A stretch of 64,000 nucleotides of DNA from Alistipes sp. Its GTDB lineage: Bacteria > Bacteroidota > Bacteroidia > Bacteroidales > Rikenellaceae. Positions within the stretch are counted from its first letter, which is position 1. The number at the start of each line of letters is the position of its first letter. Positions 33,785 to 42,142 of the stretch are shown here, one piece after another. The notes under the pieces are model-generated. The model saw only the letters and a program-made list of their open reading frames with translations. It was not told the origin of the DNA and did not search any database. The position numbers and the translations under genes are program-made. The stretch is taken from contig JAFTVX010000021.1 of the NCBI GenBank assembly GCA_017465575.1, positions 1 to 64,000 on the forward strand, in the 5' to 3' direction.

Positions 33785-36475
33785 TTACAACTCGGTGAGT
33801 GAGTCGGCAGCGTACTGGAACTTGCCCTGCTCTACTACATCGAATGTGAACGAGTAGTTCTTGTTAGGACCGTAGCAGTAAACCTTGATAATCACCTTCT
33901 TATAGTCGTCAGCGGTTACCTCGGGGTACATATAGCCAAGTACCTCGGCGTATACCTCTGCGGTGTGCTCCTTGAGCTTTGCAAGGATTTCGTCATCTGA
34001 CAACTCGCCCATACCAGCGGCAGCGAAGCCACCCTTGACAGCCGAAGGACGCCAGTCCATATTGCCGTAGTATGCCGAAGCACCAGTGTAGAACTCGTTG
34101 TTACCATAGTTCGATACCCAGTAGTTGCCTGCGGGCTTCTCGCCATTGATAAGGACAATCTCGGTAGAGAGAATCTCGCCAGCGTTGTCGCGTGCGGGAG
34201 CGCCCATAGGCACATCCTTAAAGTCGTAAACCCAGTTTACGCAGTACTGGTAGAATGCCTTGGTCTCGGTGCTCGATGTCGATGTGAAGTCGAGCTCCAA
34301 GGTGCGGTCGATAAGCCACTCACCCTCGGTCTTGCGGAACTGGTCCTGACGGGTCTCGAAGTAAGCGGTCTTGGTCCACTCGCCGTTGAAGAGGTACTCA
34401 TCAACCTTCCAAGAGGTAGCGCCACCAGCATAGCAACGATAGCCTACATAGAGCTTATCATCAGCCTGTGCGTAGGGGTACTTCTCCGAGAGGAGCTTGG
34501 GCAAGTAGCTATCCTGTGCGGGGTTGGTGAAGCTGCCGTAGCCCTGACCCATAGCGGTGTAGTCAGCGGGCTGAACAGCCACAATGTCAGTAGCCTCGTA
34601 TGCCGAGCCGTTGAACTTGAAGAAGGCATACTGCTTCTCGCTCTTAACAGTAAGGGCGAGAGTAGAGATAGAGGCAGTAGCGGGCTCTACAGAGGTAACG
34701 ATGATGTTGACATACTTAGGAGCACCACCAGTCTTAGAGATAGAGGTGAAGTAACCATAGAGAGTGTACTCCATGCCATCCTCAAGCCATGACTTAACCT
34801 CGTCAGTAGCACCATAGATGCTACCCACAGCAGTCTCAGCGCCAGGGATATTGAAGTTGTAGTAGTTGCCGCTAACTGCAACAGTACCAGTCATCTTTGC
34901 GTAGTAAGCATACTCATTCTCTAAGCGCTCTGTGAGCAACGCATCGGCATAAGCACCTGTGATATCCAACACCTCTGCAGGGTATGTAACAGTAGTTGTA
35001 CCTGTCTTCTCAACAGTAACATCGCCCTTTGAGTAGTCGAACTGGAAACCGCAGTTGTAGGCGCGGATAGTACCATTTACAGTAACCTCGTCACCAATTG
35101 CCAAATCAGTATACTTATAGAGAAGTATTGAGCCTGTGTTATCGGTGAGGATAGGGCCCTGAGTTGAGACTGCAGAGATGTAACCCTTAACCTCAACAAC
35201 ATCATCCAAGACGGCTGTGCCGAGCACTGAGGTATAGCTATTTGTAGCGCCACCCTCAATTGCGGGAGCGTCGTTAACGCTAACAACGATAAGATTAATG
35301 TACTTGGGAGCGCCACCAGTCTTAGAGATAGAGGTGAAGTAACCATAGAGAGTGTACTCCATGCCATCAACGAGCTGAGCCTTAATCTCCTCTGATGGGT
35401 TGTAGAGGCTACCTACGGCTGTCTCAGCACCATTGATATTGAAGTTATAGTAGGTCTTAGTGCCATCGCTGTTAGTAGAGATTGACAAGACACCTGTCAT
35501 CTTAGCGAAGTAACACATCTCATTCTCAATACGAGTAGTAAGAAGCTCATCAGCATACTCGCCAGTGATGTTCAATGGCTCGGGGTATGTAACAGTAGTT
35601 GTACCTGTCTTCTCAACAGTAACACCACCCTTTGAGTAGTCAAACTGGTAGCCACAGTTGTAAGCGAGGATAGTACCATTTACAGTAACCTCGTCACCAA
35701 TTGCCAAATCAGTATACTTATAGAGAAGTATTGAGCCTGTGTTATCGGTGATGATAGGGCCCTGAGTCGAAACTGCTGATACATAGCCCTTAACCTCAAC
35801 AACATCATTCAAAACGGCTGTGCCAAGCACTGAAGTGTAGGCAGGTGCCTCGGGCTGTCCGGGGTCTACGGGAGTCTCAGGCTCCTCCTTTTGGGGCTCC
35901 TCCGAAGAGTAGTTGTAGGTAACCACAACATACTCACCCTCGCGAGCATCGTCAGCAACGGGCAATACGGTCTTGAGCTTGTTTACGGTCTTGGGAGTGA
36001 GTGCCGAAGCGTAGTCCTCCTCCGAGCCCCAGATTGTTTTGTAGTCATCCTCGGTGAGGGTGTACTCCGTAGCGGCGTTCATCGCTACAACATCGGCGGG
36101 AATATCCAATGCCGAGGTGTAAGTGATAAGTGCCAACGAGCCGTTGTCGAGTGTGGGGTAGCCAGCAGCAAGCCAAGCGGGGATATATGTCGCAGCATCG
36201 TCCTGCGAAGCGAAGAAGTGGCTCTTGCCAATAGCCGAAAGAGCAGCTACAGCCTCCTCGCCAGCAGCCTCGGCGATAGCCTTGTTGGTGCTGTTCTTTG
36301 CGATAGCGGCGTAGTCGTCCTCCGAGAGGGTGATGTCCAACTCGCGAACATTGGTGATATCACCATTGTTGTCGTAGTCGGGCAAGTAGGTCTCATTGAA
36401 ATAGTCGGTCTGGCAGCCCAAGCCCATAAGAGCCACGGCCACAACAGAGCATAAGCGGATAATTATATTCTTCAT
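33785..36475 (-). CDS. Lipoprotein with two near-identical OB-like domains (DUF5689-like)
   Basis: 896 residues, lipobox GLGC (Cys21). Layout: an alpha-rich N-terminal part (about 25-190), a PE-rich linker, two ~200-residue repeats (about 213-413 and 414-604) and a C-terminal beta-rich domain. Each repeat begins YTSVLGTAVL and has an OB-like strand pattern (DVVEVKGYVSAVSTQGPI, IGDEVTVNGTI). OB-fold lipoproteins like this accompany TonB receptors in Bacteroidetes and are sometimes linked to extracellular nucleic acid or phosphate use; that is only a guess here. It follows the receptor by 14 bp. Confidence 0.75.
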   Translation of the reverse strand: MKNIIIRLCSVVAVALMGLGCQTDYFNETYLPDYDNNGDITNVRELDITLSEDDYAAIAKNSTNKAIAEAAGEEAVAALSAIGKSHFFASQDDAATYIPAWLAAGYPTLDNGSLALITYTSALDIPADVVAMNAATEYTLTEDDYKTIWGSEEDYASALTPKTVNKLKTVLPVADDAREGEYVVVTYNYSSEEPQKEEPETPVDPGQPEAPAYTSVLGTAVLNDVVEVKGYVSAVSTQGPIITDNTGSILLYKYTDLAIGDEVTVNGTILAYNCGYQFDYSKGGVTVEKTGTTTVTYPEPLNITGEYADELLTTRIENEMCYFAKMTGVLSISTNSDGTKTYYNFNINGAETAVGSLYNPSEEIKAQLVDGMEYTLYGYFTSISKTGGAPKYINLIVVSVNDAPAIEGGATNSYTSVLGTAVLDDVVEVKGYISAVSTQGPILTDNTGSILLYKYTDLAIGDEVTVNGTIRAYNCGFQFDYSKGDVTVEKTGTTTVTYPAEVLDITGAYADALLTERLENEYAYYAKMTGTVAVSGNYYNFNIPGAETAVGSIYGATDEVKSWLEDGMEYTLYGYFTSISKTGGAPKYVNIIVTSVEPATASISTLALTVKSEKQYAFFKFNGSAYEATDIVAVQPADYTAMGQGYGSFTNPAQDSYLPKLLSEKYPYAQADDKLYVGYRCYAGGATSWKVDEYLFNGEWTKTAYFETRQDQFRKTEGEWLIDRTLELDFTSTSSTETKAFYQYCVNWVYDFKDVPMGAPARDNAGEILSTEIVLINGEKPAGNYWVSNYGNNEFYTGASAYYGNMDWRPSAVKGGFAAAGMGELSDDEILAKLKEHTAEVYAEVLGYMYPEVTADDYKKVIIKVYCYGPNKNYSFTFDVVEQGKFQYAADSLTEL

Positions 36476-36489
36476 AGCGGTAGTTCTTT

Positions 36490-39189
36490 TTAGAAGCTAA
36501 TCTTAAGACGGAGTGTGTAGGTGCGACCGAATGAGTACATCACGGCGTAGCAGTCCTGCCAGCCCTTGGTGTCGGTACCGCACTGTGCATCCATCACATA
36601 GTTGTAGTCGTAGAGGTTGTTCACATTGCCATAGAGCGTAGCACGCACCTTGCCAAGGTTGAACGAGTAGCTTGCCGAGAGGTCGAGCTGGTGACCTACG
36701 GGAATCTGCCAGGGGTCGTTTACGGTTACGGCGCTATTTGCCACAGCCGTAGAGCCGAGGTAGAAGTCGGCATAGTTGCGAGCATAGAGGTTGAAGTTGG
36801 CGCTGAGGCGCAAGCCCTTCAAGGGGAAGAAGTCTGCACCGATAGCGGCGGTAGTCTGTGCCGAGCCTGCCACATGTACGCCCTTCTGCTGAAGCTCAAT
36901 CCAAGCGTGGTCCTCAGCCATAATGCCCGAAGCTACCGTACCGTCCATCTTTGCGGTCATAGGCTGACCCTGAGAGTCGTAGTAGTAACCCTTGGCGTTG
37001 CTTGACCATACCCAGTCGCCCCACGAGAGCATACCGGTAAGGTTCAACCAGCGTGTAGCGCGGTAGTTGAGGTCGAGCTCAACGCCTGCGTGGCGAGCAT
37101 CGATGCCGGTGAGGTTTACACGAGCGTAGTCGCCGTTAGACATAAGCTTCGAACGAACATCTGCCTTATCCATCCAGAGGGTGTAGTAAGCGTTGAGGTT
37201 CATACGGAAGTTGCCTGCACGCAAGCCATAACCACCCTCAACAGAGAATACCTTCTCGTTTACAGCATCGGGGTTGGTCATATGCGAGGTTGTAGACTGC
37301 AAGAAAGCACCACCCGAGAAGAAGGGGGCACGCGAGATGTAACCTACATTGAGGAAGAGGTTCGAGCGGTCGGTAACATTCCAGTTAACACCACCCTTTG
37401 CGGTGAAGCCTACGAAGTTCATAGTCTCCGAGCGCTGGTGTGCCTCGTCGTAGTAGAAGCGGTCAACACGCCAGTAACCAGTGTTCGATACCGAGCCCGA
37501 TACAAAGGCGTTAACCTTATTCTTTGTCCACTCCAACTGTGCAAATACGCCCTCCTGATGCACATGACCATCGTAGTCGCGATAAACGATATCGCCAACC
37601 GAGAGCTTCTCATACTTCCAGTTGGGGTCGGCAGCAGCGGCGTTGTTCTGGGGCTTTACATTCTTACGGTCGGCATCGTCGATAAAGTAAGCACCGTCGT
37701 AGAGGTCAACAATCTCGTTGGTGTGCTCACCTACATAGTAACGAACATCGACACCTGCCGAGAGCTCCAAGCCAGGAAGCAACTCATTGGTGTAGGTCGA
37801 CAAAAGACCATACCACATATGGTTGTTCAACGACTTCGACATCACCATACGCGAACCATCTGCCGATGCAGCATTCATATCCTGAATTGCGCCATAGTCG
37901 AAGGTGCCGTCTGACTTACGGAAGTTGTAGAGAAGCTTACCGTTTGACGAGCCATTCCACATTGCACGGTCTGCCGAGGTACGACCCTGACCCGAGTAAC
38001 CCGAACCACGACCAATCGAGACATAGAGAGCTGTCGAGAGCGATGACTTGTAGTCAATCTGCCACTGGTGGTTCAACGAAATCTGAGGCTTGTGGTACTG
38101 GTTAACCATCGACGAGCGCTCCTTGCCGTTGTTGTCGAAACCATAAACGGCGTTGTAGCGATACTTGTTCTTCTCGCCAGTCCACTTTGCAACCTTGTCC
38201 CACTCCTCAATCGAAAGACCTGCATAGAGGGGCTTACGCTGGTTGTGCTTCTGAGGCGCACCAAAGGCAGTAAGTGAGAGCTGGTGGTCGTCGTTGATAC
38301 GCTTCGAGACATTTACAAACCAGTTGTAACCCTCGTAGCCAGTACCCTGGATGTAGCCATCGCCCCAACGCTTTGAGAATAGTACGCTCATTGCCCAGCC
38401 ATTCTTCGTAAGACCTGTCGAGAGGCTCAACGATACGGTGTTAGCGCCATCGTTACCTACGCCGTAAGATACTGTACCACCGCGCTTTGCATCGATAGTG
38501 TTCGTAACGATGTTGATAGTACCACCTACCGAGGGTGACGAAATCTTCGAAGCACCCATACCACGCTGAGTCTGCATCGAACGGGTAACATCCGACAAAC
38601 CTGCCCAGTTAGACCAGTAAACACCGCCCCACTCCATATCGTTCACGGGGACACCATTCACCATCACAGCGACATTTGCCGACTTGAAACCACGCATGTT
38701 GATCTTCGAGTCGCCATAGCCACCGCCATCCTTCGTAACATAGACGCCAGGGGTAGACTTCAATACCTCAGGGAACTCCTGACCACCGAGCTTGAACTCG
38801 ATCTCCGAAGCCTCGACGGTAGAGACGGCAACGGGGGTACGACGCTGAACAGCCAACGACTGTGTGATGACCACATCGTCCATAGCAATGGCATCTGCCT
38901 CCATCTTAATCATACCAAACTTCTGACGAGGAACCGTAGTATCCACATCAAGAGTCTGGGTCTTGTAGTTCAGATACGAAATCTGAATCTGGCTAGCACC
39001 GTCGCGGAGCTTCATCTCGAAGTTACCGCCAAGGTCGGTGCTTGTACCCTGAGTCGTTCCGGGGACAACAACCGAAGCACCCACCAAGGGCTGCTCCGCT
39101 TCGTCGACAACCGTACCCGACACGATAGTCTGTGCATTGGCAGCGATGCCAATTAGTAGACCACACATCAGAAGTAAAAGTTTCTTCAT
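36490..39189 (-). CDS. TonB-dependent outer-membrane receptor
   Basis: 899-residue receptor with signal peptide to about residue 20 (AANAQT), carboxypeptidase-regulatory-like domain (about 22-100, SGTVVDEAEQPLVGASVVV), plug (MRGFKSANVAVMVNGVPVND) and barrel ending in LRLKISF. VYVTKDGGGYGDSKINMRG is a typical plug motif. There is no SusD gene next to it; the partner is the OB-repeat lipoprotein. A consensus promoter and the terminator at 33721 bound this two-gene operon. Substrate unknown. Confidence 0.9.
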   Translation of the reverse strand: MKKLLLLMCGLLIGIAANAQTIVSGTVVDEAEQPLVGASVVVPGTTQGTSTDLGGNFEMKLRDGASQIQISYLNYKTQTLDVDTTVPRQKFGMIKMEADAIAMDDVVITQSLAVQRRTPVAVSTVEASEIEFKLGGQEFPEVLKSTPGVYVTKDGGGYGDSKINMRGFKSANVAVMVNGVPVNDMEWGGVYWSNWAGLSDVTRSMQTQRGMGASKISSPSVGGTINIVTNTIDAKRGGTVSYGVGNDGANTVSLSLSTGLTKNGWAMSVLFSKRWGDGYIQGTGYEGYNWFVNVSKRINDDHQLSLTAFGAPQKHNQRKPLYAGLSIEEWDKVAKWTGEKNKYRYNAVYGFDNNGKERSSMVNQYHKPQISLNHQWQIDYKSSLSTALYVSIGRGSGYSGQGRTSADRAMWNGSSNGKLLYNFRKSDGTFDYGAIQDMNAASADGSRMVMSKSLNNHMWYGLLSTYTNELLPGLELSAGVDVRYYVGEHTNEIVDLYDGAYFIDDADRKNVKPQNNAAAADPNWKYEKLSVGDIVYRDYDGHVHQEGVFAQLEWTKNKVNAFVSGSVSNTGYWRVDRFYYDEAHQRSETMNFVGFTAKGGVNWNVTDRSNLFLNVGYISRAPFFSGGAFLQSTTSHMTNPDAVNEKVFSVEGGYGLRAGNFRMNLNAYYTLWMDKADVRSKLMSNGDYARVNLTGIDARHAGVELDLNYRATRWLNLTGMLSWGDWVWSSNAKGYYYDSQGQPMTAKMDGTVASGIMAEDHAWIELQQKGVHVAGSAQTTAAIGADFFPLKGLRLSANFNLYARNYADFYLGSTAVANSAVTVNDPWQIPVGHQLDLSASYSFNLGKVRATLYGNVNNLYDYNYVMDAQCGTDTKGWQDCYAVMYSFGRTYTLRLKISF

Positions 39190-39284
39190 AAGCGTTTAGT
39201 TTATAATAAGTTAATTAGTGATGTTCGGGTGTTTTGTTGTGAGGGATATATGCTTTTGGGGTCTATATATACCCTCCAATGTCG

Positions 39285-39314
39285 CAAATATAGTAAAAAT
39301 TTTTTATTTACAAT
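39285..39314 (-). promoter_or_regulatory. Promoter of the TonB/OB-lipoprotein operon
   Basis: Minus strand -7 TATATTTG (39285-39292), 18-bp spacer, -33 ATTG (39311-39314). The leader to the ATG at 39189 is about 90 nt. Confidence 0.55.
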
Positions 39315-39315
39315 A

Positions 39316-39352
39316 AAAAAGCAGGGAGTAGCCCAGTTTAGAGCCACTCCCC
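39316..39352 (-). terminator. Terminator of the BACON lipoprotein gene
   Basis: On the minus strand gggagtggct pairs with gggctactccc (10 pairs including two G-U) around ctaaact, followed by tgcttttttat. It lies 30 bp past the stop at 39382. Confidence 0.75.
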
Positions 39353-39381
39353 ATAGTTGTAATTTCGCTTTTTTTGCGATG

Positions 39382-41319
39382 CTATCTTACAGCGCTAACC
39401 CTGCCTGTACGGCTGTCAACCATCATAAGCTGGGCGCGTGTCGAGCCGTCGAGTTTTGCCAATAGCTCCTCGGCGGGGCGCTCATCTTCTGGCTTGAATG
39501 TCAGCACCTCAGAGCGCCACATGGGCGTTACATCGCCCTTGTAGTCGAAGGCCGCAGCACAGATATAGTAGTCGAAGGCATACTGCGCAATGTCGATCGT
39601 TACATGGGGACAAGTCGAAATTAGCAAGTCGAAGAATATGGTCTCCTCGCCATAGTAATCGTAGGTCTCGGTGTCGACAAAGTAGGTGAAGATGTCGTCG
39701 GTGGGCTTGTCGGTCTTTACCTCCATCCATATCAAGAACATTAGGTCGTCGACATTGTCGGGAACATTGTAAAAGCGCTCAGGGTCAAGGGCTTTCACCT
39801 CCGATGGGCGGTATGGGCCACCGTATGCCACATCGGTGATTGCTACCTCGCATTCGCCCTCCTCCTGCGTAGTGAATACCTTCTTAAATACGGGTGTTGT
39901 TACCACGCCACCGCTATATCCGAAGCATACAACGACATACTCGGTTGTGGGGTAGAGGTTGCTTACATGTGCCGTAATCTCGCCACGGAAGAAGTTGGTG
40001 TAATAGAGGTACTTGTCGAGTGCTGCTTCGAGCAAATCCTCGTCGGTGTAGCCCTCCTTGAAGTACTCAGTGGGCGTAAGCAACATGGCGTATGTCTCGT
40101 CGTTGGTCGAGGGCGTAACTTTAAGGTCGCAGACACGCACATAGAGGTTGTCTACCGTGATGTCGATTGTCATATCCGATGCCTCAACCTGCTCGGTCGA
40201 GAAGTTTACAACCGTGGGGCGCGATACCATCTGATAGAAGCCATCTACCTCCTCAACGGCGAATACCAGAGCGGTGTAGAGGGTGTATGATGCAAGCTCG
40301 TAGAATGCCTGCTGCTTGCCCATAAAGCAAGTGGCAGCAAGAATCTCCTCGGGCTTTAAGCCACCGTCGAGGTTGTTGCCAAACATCGTAATCCAGCCAT
40401 TGCCCACGCTACGAATATAGTCGTCGGTAACCTCCTCGGCATCGCAGTATAACTCCTCGTTGTAGTCGAAAATCTGCACCGTGTAGTATCCTTCCCAGCC
40501 GTTGGGCGTAATGTCGAATGTCACATCTGCGCCATTTACCGCAACATCGACATCAAATGTTGCATCGCCAAGCTCGGCTGTCGGAGGGTCGATAAGCTTC
40601 CACGCAATATCTGTTACGCGGCTACAGTCCGAGAAGTCGTCGTTAAACTCGATGCCGTAGACATACAATACCTGCTTTTGTGCAGGGCGTAGGTCGGGCC
40701 ACGCAGCGCGTGTTACATCCTGGAAGAGGACCTTGTTGCGCTCCATGTACTCCTTGAGCGTAAGGCCATCGTATGCTGCGCCACGCTTAAAGTAGAACAT
40801 GTCGTCTTCGAAGAGCTCGTCATCGTTGGTAATCTCGCAGTCGTAGAAGTACTGAATATCAGATTTATACATCACATAGTACATCTTGCTGTCTGTGGGT
40901 GTTACCTTCGTGATACAGCTTGTTCCGGTAAGCTCTTCGAGCGTTATATCAAAGGCATCGGGGGCTACGGCCGCCTGCTTGACGCTAAATGATGCTGCTT
41001 GGGCGCTCTCATAGCTTACGACAATCTCCACCTCGCGCTCGGCACCCTCGTTTGCAGCTACGCTCAGCTTGATGTTGCCACTCTCGGCTGTGATGCTCTC
41101 AATCCACTCGGCATCGTGCTCAAACTCAAGCTCCGCGCCATCTATGGGGTTAGCAATCGAGTAACGGAGGGTGAATTCGCCACCCTCGGCGCTTACCTCT
41201 ACGCTACTCTTAGCGAGTATTATCGAGGGCTTATCGCCCTCAGGCGTTGGCTTATCGCAAGCCACAAACGCAAGCAATGAAATGCAAAGTAAAATAATGT
41301 TCTCAAAAAGTTTTCTCAT
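39382..41319 (-). CDS. BACON-domain lipoprotein
   Basis: 645 residues with lipobox AFVACDK (Cys21). An N-terminal BACON-type domain (about 30-115: VEVSAEGGEFTLRYSI, then ISYE-like strands and FSVKQA) is followed by several beta-rich segments without a family I recognise. BACON domains occur in Bacteroidetes surface proteins and may bind glycans or mucin. It is a paralogue of the lipoprotein at 42143-44107: both begin MR.LF, end their signals at VACDK and carry AEGGE. No consensus promoter was found directly upstream, where repeat copy C lies. Confidence 0.75.
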   Translation of the reverse strand: MRKLFENIILLCISLLAFVACDKPTPEGDKPSIILAKSSVEVSAEGGEFTLRYSIANPIDGAELEFEHDAEWIESITAESGNIKLSVAANEGAEREVEIVVSYESAQAASFSVKQAAVAPDAFDITLEELTGTSCITKVTPTDSKMYYVMYKSDIQYFYDCEITNDDELFEDDMFYFKRGAAYDGLTLKEYMERNKVLFQDVTRAAWPDLRPAQKQVLYVYGIEFNDDFSDCSRVTDIAWKLIDPPTAELGDATFDVDVAVNGADVTFDITPNGWEGYYTVQIFDYNEELYCDAEEVTDDYIRSVGNGWITMFGNNLDGGLKPEEILAATCFMGKQQAFYELASYTLYTALVFAVEEVDGFYQMVSRPTVVNFSTEQVEASDMTIDITVDNLYVRVCDLKVTPSTNDETYAMLLTPTEYFKEGYTDEDLLEAALDKYLYYTNFFRGEITAHVSNLYPTTEYVVVCFGYSGGVVTTPVFKKVFTTQEEGECEVAITDVAYGGPYRPSEVKALDPERFYNVPDNVDDLMFLIWMEVKTDKPTDDIFTYFVDTETYDYYGEETIFFDLLISTCPHVTIDIAQYAFDYYICAAAFDYKGDVTPMWRSEVLTFKPEDERPAEELLAKLDGSTRAQLMMVDSRTGRVSAVR

Positions 41320-41344
41320 GCTGTATACTGTTTTATTAACCTAA

Positions 41345-41402
41345 TTTCCTTACAAAAAACATTTTAACCCATTTTAACCCATAGTAACTCATTTTAACTC
41401 AT
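41345..41402 (-). repeat. Dispersed 10-bp-unit repeat element, copy C
   Basis: On the minus strand: atgagttaaa (41393-41402), atgagttact, atgggttaaa, atgggttaaa and atgttttttg, then taaggaaa (41345-41352), a diverged form of the closing motif. It begins 4 bp past the stop codon of the four-helix-bundle gene. Confidence 0.8.
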
Positions 41403-41406
41403 CAAG

Positions 41407-41955
41407 TTAATGTAGCCAAGTTTTCGGTCGCAAGCTATACATCTTCTCTTTTATGCCACCATTGAGCTGAAACTCGTTCTCAATCGAATTTAGGTAGCGC
41501 ATTAGAAGTGTATCCTCTTGGTATAGTAGTACGATTACCATATTGGCTATTACCTCGTCGTTACGGTTTTCGGCTAATCTAACAAATGTTTGTGGGTCGT
41601 AGTGCTCGATGCCATACTTTCGCATTGCTGTTACCTCCTTTGAGTTGAAGTCCCATAATTGGAGGTTGCGGGCTCTGAGGTAGTCGGTGTAGTCTTCGAG
41701 CAACTCTTTATAACTTCCGCGAGCTACATTTATCAGACTTATTGCCATCTCATACGAAGATGATTTGTCAATACTTCCTTCTACGATATTCTGCTTGCCT
41801 GATCGTGCTGCCTGTATCATCTGGTTGAAGGTGCGATCGTACTTTACAAGAAATCTGTTGCAGAAGTGATAGGTAAGGTCATAAATAACCACAGCTTTCT
41901 TATAGCAAAGTAGCTCTTTGTAATTGTAGTTGGCTTGGACAATTTGCTGGTTCAT
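41407..41955 (-). CDS. Four-helix-bundle protein (S23/IVP family, long form)
   Basis: 182 residues. About residues 10-110 form the four-helix core (LLCYKKAVVIYDLTYHFCN, FNQMIQAARSGKQNIVEGS, ISLINVARGSYKELLEDY), which is the S23 family originally found in 23S rRNA intervening sequences and related to the Avd protein of diversity-generating retroelements. About 65 more residues match the 'suffix' extension seen in Bacteroidetes. Function is unknown. The gene is A/T-rich, has its own full promoter, and lies between inverted copies C and D of the dispersed repeat, so it looks like cargo of a small mobile or once-mobile cassette. Confidence 0.85.
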   Translation of the reverse strand: MNQQIVQANYNYKELLCYKKAVVIYDLTYHFCNRFLVKYDRTFNQMIQAARSGKQNIVEGSIDKSSSYEMAISLINVARGSYKELLEDYTDYLRARNLQLWDFNSKEVTAMRKYGIEHYDPQTFVRLAENRNDEVIANMVIVLLYQEDTLLMRYLNSIENEFQLNGGIKEKMYSLRPKTWLH

Positions 41956-41978
41956 CTATGCTGTCGTTATTTATTTAA

Positions 41979-42010
41979 CAAAGATACGGAATTTATCGTA
42001 AACTGACAAA
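41979..42010 (-). promoter_or_regulatory. Promoter of the four-helix-bundle gene
   Basis: Minus strand -7 TATCTTTG (41979-41986), 20-bp spacer, -33 TTTG (42007-42010): perfect consensus. It starts 3 bp inside repeat copy D, so it belongs to the cassette. Confidence 0.75.
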
Positions 42011-42013
42011 TAA

Positions 42014-42071
42014 ATGGGTTAAAATGGGTTACGATGGGTTAAAATGAGTTAAAATACTCTTTTAAGCGGAA
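42014..42071 (+). repeat. Dispersed 10-bp-unit repeat element, copy D
   Basis: atgggttaaa (42014-42023), atgggttacg, atgggttaaa, atgagttaaa and atactctttt (42054-42063), then agcggaa (42065-42071). Inverted relative to copy C, with the repeat heads facing the gene. Confidence 0.85.
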
Positions 42072-42086
42072 TGTGTTTTATAAAAT

Positions 42087-42114
42087 GAGGCCGACTAAAA
42101 AAATAGTCAGCCTC
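42087..42114 (-). terminator. Terminator of the second BACON lipoprotein gene
   Basis: gaggc and gacta pair with tagtc and gcctc around an A-run (one mismatch). It lies 29 bp past the stop at 42143 and outside the repeat cassette. Confidence 0.7.
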
Positions 42115-42142
42115 ACTATTGCTCTTATTATCGCTCAGCGAT

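Noticed and set aside
41407..41955. Diversity-generating retroelement (Avd-like protein)
   Set aside because: The protein belongs to a related fold family, but no reverse transcriptase, template or variable repeat was found in the window.
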